Source: Owenia fusiformis (Eukaryota; Annelida; Polychaeta; Sabellida; Oweniidae). Taken from it: DNA of 64,000 bases. The number at the start of each line of letters is the position of its first letter. Position 1 is the first letter of the stretch. This document shows, in pieces, positions 58,275 through 64,000 of the stretch. The stretch is taken from NCBI GenBank assembly GCA_903813345.2, contig CAIIXF020000003.1:26677248-26741247 (forward strand), read 5' to 3'. The notes beneath the pieces are model-generated. The model ran no database searches, had not been told where the DNA came from, and saw only the letters and a program-made list of their open reading frames with translations. The position numbers and the translations under genes were made by a program.

Positions 58275-61200
58275 CTCAGTATGTCGCTAACAGTGTAAAG
58301 GGTGCTTCAATGGCTGTCTTGCCGTGTCCGTCTCCGGAATGCAAACGCATATACAATTATGCTTCGCGTTTTTAAATAGTTTTCAAATGAAAAATAAATT
58401 TGATACTTCCTATACTAAGAAACCTTATTCTTTTGCTTTCGTTATTCAAGATTTTACTTAGAAACAGCTTGGTAAACAAAGTCTGGGATCACTTCTCCTT
58501 TGACCTTTAATCAATATTGCATTTGTTCTTGTACCCTATATCAGAAACAGAACAGAGATCTCAATGGTCAACTGGGGGTAGTACTAGACATACTGCACTC
58601 TAGATACGTGGTTGAAAATATTCAAAATAGTGCTAAAAGATACCTAGCTGCTATTAGGATTTATTTATCATTTATCAAAAGAAATATATACCAGACATGA
58701 TTATCTAAGACACTACACAGTGTCACATGAAATGAACATCATGTGCTTGAAAAAATGTTCTTCCAAGGAGAATTGTTTTTAATTTTTCAGAAAATTTGAC
58801 CAATATGTATGCGCACGTGACAACGGAAACATATTAAACATACATGTATTAGTTTAATTATACATTTAAAATTGAAAGAGTTTTTAAAGGAGTGGTATCG
58901 ATATGGAGAACTGAATTCAACAATGTTTTTCTCTTTAACCAATCATTGAAAACATTCTGTAAAGAACACGGTATTTTATGTAATCTTGACTGATTGACAA
59001 CAATTTAATGCAAAAATCATTGAGAAATATTTTATATAACTGTTTTAACATTTTTTTGCTTTTTTAGTGCAATTGTTTTTGCTCCTTTCTACCAATTCTT
59101 GAGAATGAAATAAAATGTCTTTTCGAATCTTGTTGGAACAAAATAGCACATACAACATTTTTTAGACTTCTCAATGTTATAGTAATACAAAGGAATTTTT
59201 GGTTGATTTTAAAAAAGTATTCAAAAAATAAAACAAAATCCCCCAAAATATATAAAAATCAAGATAAACCTTTTATTTCATTAACAAGACACTTTTTTGA
59301 AATCAACCAAAATTTCTTTGTATAATTACAATATTGAGAGACCTAAACATGTTGTGTTTATGTCGTTTTGTTCCAATGAGGTTCGGAAATATGTTTCATT
59401 TCACTCTGGAAACATGATATATTTTCTAAAACAATATAGATGAAAGTATATATCATATACAAGGGGCGATCCATATATTCTGATAAAAATGCTCTCATTT
59501 TGTGATTTTTTCACATATCCCTCTCATTTTTTCAAATTATATTGTTACCATTCAAAAGATTTTTTATGACTGGTTAAGAGAAACGTGTGTTCAAAAAGTT
59601 CTCCATATCGATACCACTCCTTTGGAATATTTCTAAAAGGTATTATCAACACCCTGACCATTGTGATCCTGTTCATGGTTTTGATATGTGGTACCAATGC
59701 AACTGATTACGTTTTATTTATACCATTCCATCTTCAGAAGAGCCAAAACTCCCGCTAAGAGCATGTTAATATTACCAAAAATATTCAAAGGAGGGTATAA
59801 TTCTTACTGTGCCAAACATTTAAGAAAATGGGGTACAGGGATGTTTTCATTCTTATCGAATAAGGGTAAAATGAGGAGACAGTTGTAACTGGGGAGACTC
59901 TCAGATCTGTCACACCAGTAACAGATTGTAATGTCCCCCGTTGATAGGATTTAATACTTGTAGTTACTAGCATCCAAGTTATAGTGTAGTCGAAATCGTC
60001 GGCTTCTCTCCCACTGTGGCGTAATGGTTTAAGCGTTGGCATAATGTGTATTTATTAATTGTGTTTGTATTTATTAGGTTTCAGGTTCGAATCCTGCATT
60101 GATATATCATGTGTAAAATTATTAACCGTCTGCACACTTTATATTGTATTGTATGTTATATAGTCTCAATATATTGTAGCCTATTATTATTGGTGCCCAT
60201 TTTTTCATCTTCAAATGATACTGTAACGACCCATCAGCCTGTCTACTCTTTTCAATGGTTTATATCTGGTCTGATGTGCCGTTACTGATCCTCATATTTG
60301 CATTGTTTCAACTACATTAATTAATAGTTTCACTGTTCACCAGTAAGGAGTTTTACTGTACTATTTTTGCTAACTTTAGTAAAGGTCACCATGACTCATA
60401 CGCTTGTGCAACGTTTGGCCTGTTCACTCTATACAATTCTGCTTACAGGATATAGGTCCATTGATCATCTTGCCTTAATGTGATTACTTTAACTTATGTA
60501 TGTTATTTAGTATGTCTATTCTATTGTATGCATGTTTAAATATATGTACATAACTTTAGTTTGTCTTATTTTGAACTGTGATTCATCTGGTCATGTGATT
60601 TGGCGTAGGGATTTTGTGCACTACTTGTCTTTTGGAATTTTCTCAATCATGGTGGACCAGTTTGTGTTTTCTCCTCATTTTCTTGGATTTATAGCAGTTT
60701 GCGTTGGTGAATCGTGGTGCATTGTGGTTCAAGGTAATTATAATGATATATTTTAATTGTTCTATGACTTTGAATGGGATTGTTTCAGTAATTGACCAGT
60801 AATTGAGATGTGAACTTTTGAAGTGATTTCCATGTGTTTTCGTGTAATTTCATCTCGATTTCTCATCAAATTATCAATGTTATCAACGTAATTAGCAAGG
60901 TTTAATTATTAAAAGTATACTGAAATTTCTAATGAACGTGAAAATATGACCTTTTTAATGAAAGAAAGGGGCTATCTATTCTGTTGGATATGAGATCAGC
61001 CTGTTCTAGCTTGAGTGAGTCATCATCTAGCTCCTATTAGCTAAGCTCTCCTTCTAGCCTTTTACAGCCACTTTACTGTGATTTAAGTGTTTGATTGGTC
61101 TTGGTGTATTTCAATTGTGTATGTAACGTATATAAACTTACTTGTACCAATTATATGTGATTATTTTATAATTCTTGAAATAGATTAGATAATTTTAAAC

Positions 61201-61366
61201 GTGTTGTTTTGTTTATCTTTAAGGAGTTTAGTGAGATATGTTTATCCCCCTCCCATTTACATTTGACTTCCATTGACATGACATGATACACGTGACTTCT
61301 AGCCAGTTCCAGTTCCCTAAGTCAACTGCAAGTGTAACACGCCCCCCCCCCCATTCTAGTCACGTG
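58275..61366. other. Intergenic, repeats only
   Basis: The 5' flank of the actinoporin-like gene (to about 58470) is duplicated near 54560-54760. Segment 59565-59620 ('gagaaacgtgtgttcaaaaag') recurs direct at 54375-54430 and inverted at 58885-58950. A tRNA-like sequence lies at 60017-60094. An open frame at 60532-60756 is unlike any family I know. Confidence 0.45.
60017..60094 (+). repeat. tRNA-like A/B box pair (SINE head or tRNA pseudogene)
   Basis: TGGCGTAATGG (60017-60027) fits the A box and GGTTCGAATCC (60084-60094) fits the B box exactly. The spacing is about 67 bp, with an A+T-rich insert, longer than a normal intron-less tRNA. No clean acceptor stem was seen. Confidence 0.4.
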
Positions 61367-62030
61367 TTACCCATAGCTAGAAGTGGCTGGAACCCTTATA
61401 CTTCCTTGGTACCCATAGCTAGAAGTGGCTAGAACCCTTATACTTCCTTGGTACCCATAGCTAGAAGTGGCTAGAACCCTTATACTTCCTTGGTACCCAT
61501 AGCTAGAAGTGGCTAGAACCCTTATACTTCCTTGGTACCCATAGCTAGAAGTGGCTAGAACCCTTATACTTCCTTGGTACCCATAGCTAGAAGTGGCTAG
61601 AACCCTTATACTTCCTTGGTACCCATAGCTAGAAGTGGCTAGAACCCTTATACATCTCAAGTTACCATAGCTAGAAGTGGCTAGAACCCTTATACTTCCT
61701 TGGTACCCATAGCTAGAAGTGGCTAAAACCCTTATACTTCCTTGGTACCCATAGCTAGAAGTGGCTAGAACCCTTATACTTCCTTGGTACCCATAGCTAG
61801 AAGTGGCTAGAACCCTTATACTTCCTTGGTACCCATAGCTAGAAGTGGCTAGAACCCTTATACTTCCTTGGTACCCATTGCTAGAAGTGGCTAGAACCAT
61901 TATACATCCTGGATAACGGCTGCTAGAAGTGGCTAGAACCCTTGTACATCCCAGGTAACCATTGCTAGAAGTGGCTAGAACCACTATTCACCCTGGATAC
62001 CATTGCTAGAAGTGGCTAGAACCCCCAGTT
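61367..62030. repeat. 42-bp minisatellite, about 15 units
   Basis: The unit holds 'tagaagtggctagaaccctt' and 'atacttccttggtaccca'. Units are very alike up to about 61880, then diverge. As 42 is a multiple of three, one minus-strand frame stays open for 205 codons (unit SYGYQGSIRVLATS). Other frames have a stop per unit. No start context or splice sites support translation. Confidence 0.9.
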
Positions 62031-62530
62031 TATTAATATAAACAGCATTAGCCCCATTTATAACGTGTAGCCAGACAGTTAACACATTTATTACTGATTG
62101 ACTATAAGACTTATGACAGACTGAGTAACGACTTATAAACCCATATGTAATTGTCTTATTATTCAATTGTTACTGTTTAAGTGATACTACTTTGGAACAA
62201 GATAACAGTCTGGGACTTATACATCCTGGATAACGGCTGCTAGAAGTGGCTAGAACCCTTGTACATCCCAGGTAACCATTGCTAGAAGTGGCTAGAAACA
62301 CCATTCACCCTGGATACCATTGCTAGAAGTGGCTAGAACCCCCAGTTTATTAATATAAACAGCATTAGCCCCATTTATAACGTGTAGCCAGACAGTTAAC
62401 ACATTTATTACTGATTGACTATAAGACTTATGACAGACTGAGTAACGACTTATAAACCCATATGTAATTGTCTTATTATTCAATTGTTACTGTTTAAGTG
62501 ATACTACTTTGGAACAAGATAACAGTCTGG
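61910..62530. repeat. Tandem segmental duplication of about 310 bp
   Basis: 61908-62216 is repeated almost exactly at 62217-62530, including three diverged minisatellite units and 'aacagcattagccccattta'. An inverted minisatellite unit follows at 62548-62572 ('gttctagccacttctagcag'). Confidence 0.85.
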
Positions 62531-62570
62531 GACTAGACTAGGGACTAGGGTTCTAGCCACTTCTAGCAGC

Positions 62571-64000
62571 CGTTTAATTATTACCTAATAATTAGACCCA
62601 CTTTGGTTTTTTTTAAAGAAATATTTCAAAGTAGTATTGTTTTCAATCGTTTTATGGTGTCAATGTGTTGTTTGATGCTAGTTTAATCTTGTTTTTCACA
62701 CTGGTACGTGTGCATTGCCGTTTTGAGAGTTCCAAAGACCCGGTCCTTGTAGCATTCCACAGGACTGTATCGTTTTAGGTTGGTGAAGTAGCCCGTTGTT
62801 CTACTTCAAAGTGTGAAGTGGTACGTATCTTTACCACAGACCCTCTGGTTTGGTATGTAGGTGGGACCTAACATACAAACATATCAAATCTTCCCAAGCC
62901 AAAATTATAGATCCCAGTTGTAAAACCCTTACCATGACTCACTGGAACATCTAGCAGTGTCATGTCTTGAAAGCACATACATTATGCATGTGTTGGTGTG
63001 GATGTCCCCTGTACCCTGTTCCCGTCCTGTTAGTGAGTTTCTTTCGATGATGGTCGTGCTGGGCATGATTATAATTGAGAGATAGCTTGGGTAGACGTAC
63101 CCATACAGTGACCCGAATATGCCCCTCCCCCTTACATTCCACTTGCCCGAAATGTGTGTGATGGTACGATCCTCTTGTGCTTTCCTGGTTGATGAGGAAA
63201 AGTTGTGCTATATCTCCCTACAACTGGAGATCTCCATAGCCATATCAGAACGTCTGGTATACTTTCTCTTTTGCCTACTCCAACAAAAGACCCCTGCAAA
63301 ACCTGTCCGACTAGTATAGAGCCATTGACTTGGGTAGGGTGGTCCAGGAAGCCCCTGCCCAGTGATCATACTTCTAACCAGTCCCAACATATTTGTGTGC
63401 ACCTGTCCCATATCGTATATATGTGACTAGGAAAGTTGTCTATTGGGAAATAGTCATTATATGACTGATAATTGGAGTAGCGATAATGGAATATCCGAAG
63501 GATGACCGAATTGGTCTGATTAAGTCCAGCGTGCAAACCTATGCAACTTCGTAGAAGTAGGTCACCATGCATATTACCATCTTATGTGTCAATGGTGGTC
63601 CCCATCCAAGTAGTGATTGGGATCTGTTATCTGTACAGTCTGATAGATATTTGAGCTACTGCCTCTATCTTGGTAGTCTGTATTACCAAGATGTTTACCA
63701 ATATGTTTATAGCGAACTGTCAGCGGAAGTGAGCATGTCCGGCCGTACCTTTTGCTGGCATCAATCAGCTTTTGTTCCAAGGAGGGCTGATTGTTACAAG
63801 TTCCCTATGTGGAGAGTAATCGTGCAACAACCCATGTACCATCTGATGTGGCTGACATTTACCGCATGTGTAAATGGCATTTGCTACGAGAGCAAATGTT
63901 GTTTACTATGTGTGTACATGTATCCTTGGCAACTTGTATTTCCTGAGAAGCCACGGGGCTGTTGTGTTTCTTAAGAGTGGAACCCTAATGATAGATGGTT
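62571..64000. other. End of window, no supported gene
   Basis: One open frame at 63567-63974 (135 codons, ten Cys) is longer than most here but shows no signal peptide, splice context or family likeness. I do not call it a gene. Confidence 0.35.

Noticed and set aside
60017-60094. Functional tRNA gene
   Set aside because: The boxes fit, but spacing is too long and no acceptor or anticodon stem could be drawn.
63567-63974. 135-codon Cys-rich frame
   Set aside because: No signal peptide, no repeat of Cys spacing known to me, and no splice or promoter context.

Overview
The window is an A+T-rich stretch of an animal genome with introns that obey GT-AG rules, tandem gene families and many nested transposons. 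The genes are three SLC22-type transporters, a CAP-superfamily secreted protein, a TMEM26-like membrane protein and an actinoporin-like secreted protein. With minisatellites, fold-back elements and a Penelope-type remnant, this set suggests a marine invertebrate, most likely a lophotrochozoan such as a mollusc. The species cannot be fixed from sequence alone. All exon models below come from reading splice sites, phase and paralogue conservation by eye; no transcript data were available.

Layout. 0.6-32.3 kb: three head-to-tail paralogues of one SLC22 transporter (573, 572 and 551 aa), each with 11 coding exons whose splice phases are identical (exons 1-10 also match in length). Their introns differ mainly by transposon insertions: a TTA-flanked MITE in copy 1, a short retroposon in copy 2, and a Penelope remnant, a splice-site minisatellite and a 6.3-kb inverted-repeat element in copy 3. 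Between copies 2 and 3 lie an inverted-dimer mariner derivative and a decayed CAP gene. 33.0-38.3 kb (minus): an intact eight-exon CAP gene, converging on SLC22 copy 3, with signal peptide, CAP domain, Cys-rich/EGF-like tail and either a short secreted end or a hydrophobic, GPI-signal-like end. 40-49.7 kb: transposon territory, with a LINE split by a 2.5-kb element whose 5-bp duplication and CACGGTG termini point to the Transib/RAG-like group, followed by a 6.5-kb fold-back element with tandem arrays in both arms. 51.2-53.0 kb (+): the first two exons of a TMEM26-like gene. 53.5-58.3 kb (minus): an actinoporin-like gene (four exons, 258 aa) and the 5' exons of a second, partial copy. 61.3-62.6 kb: a 42-bp minisatellite and a segmental duplication.

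The most striking pattern is that three unrelated genes (SLC22 copy 3 exon 6, CAP exon 2, TMEM26 exon 2) each carry a tandem duplication that includes an exon edge and its splice site, producing rows of decoy acceptors or donors. The best candidate for something undescribed is this set of splice-site minisatellites, together with the Transib-like element caught inside a LINE and the cluster of long palindromes inside the CAP gene introns.
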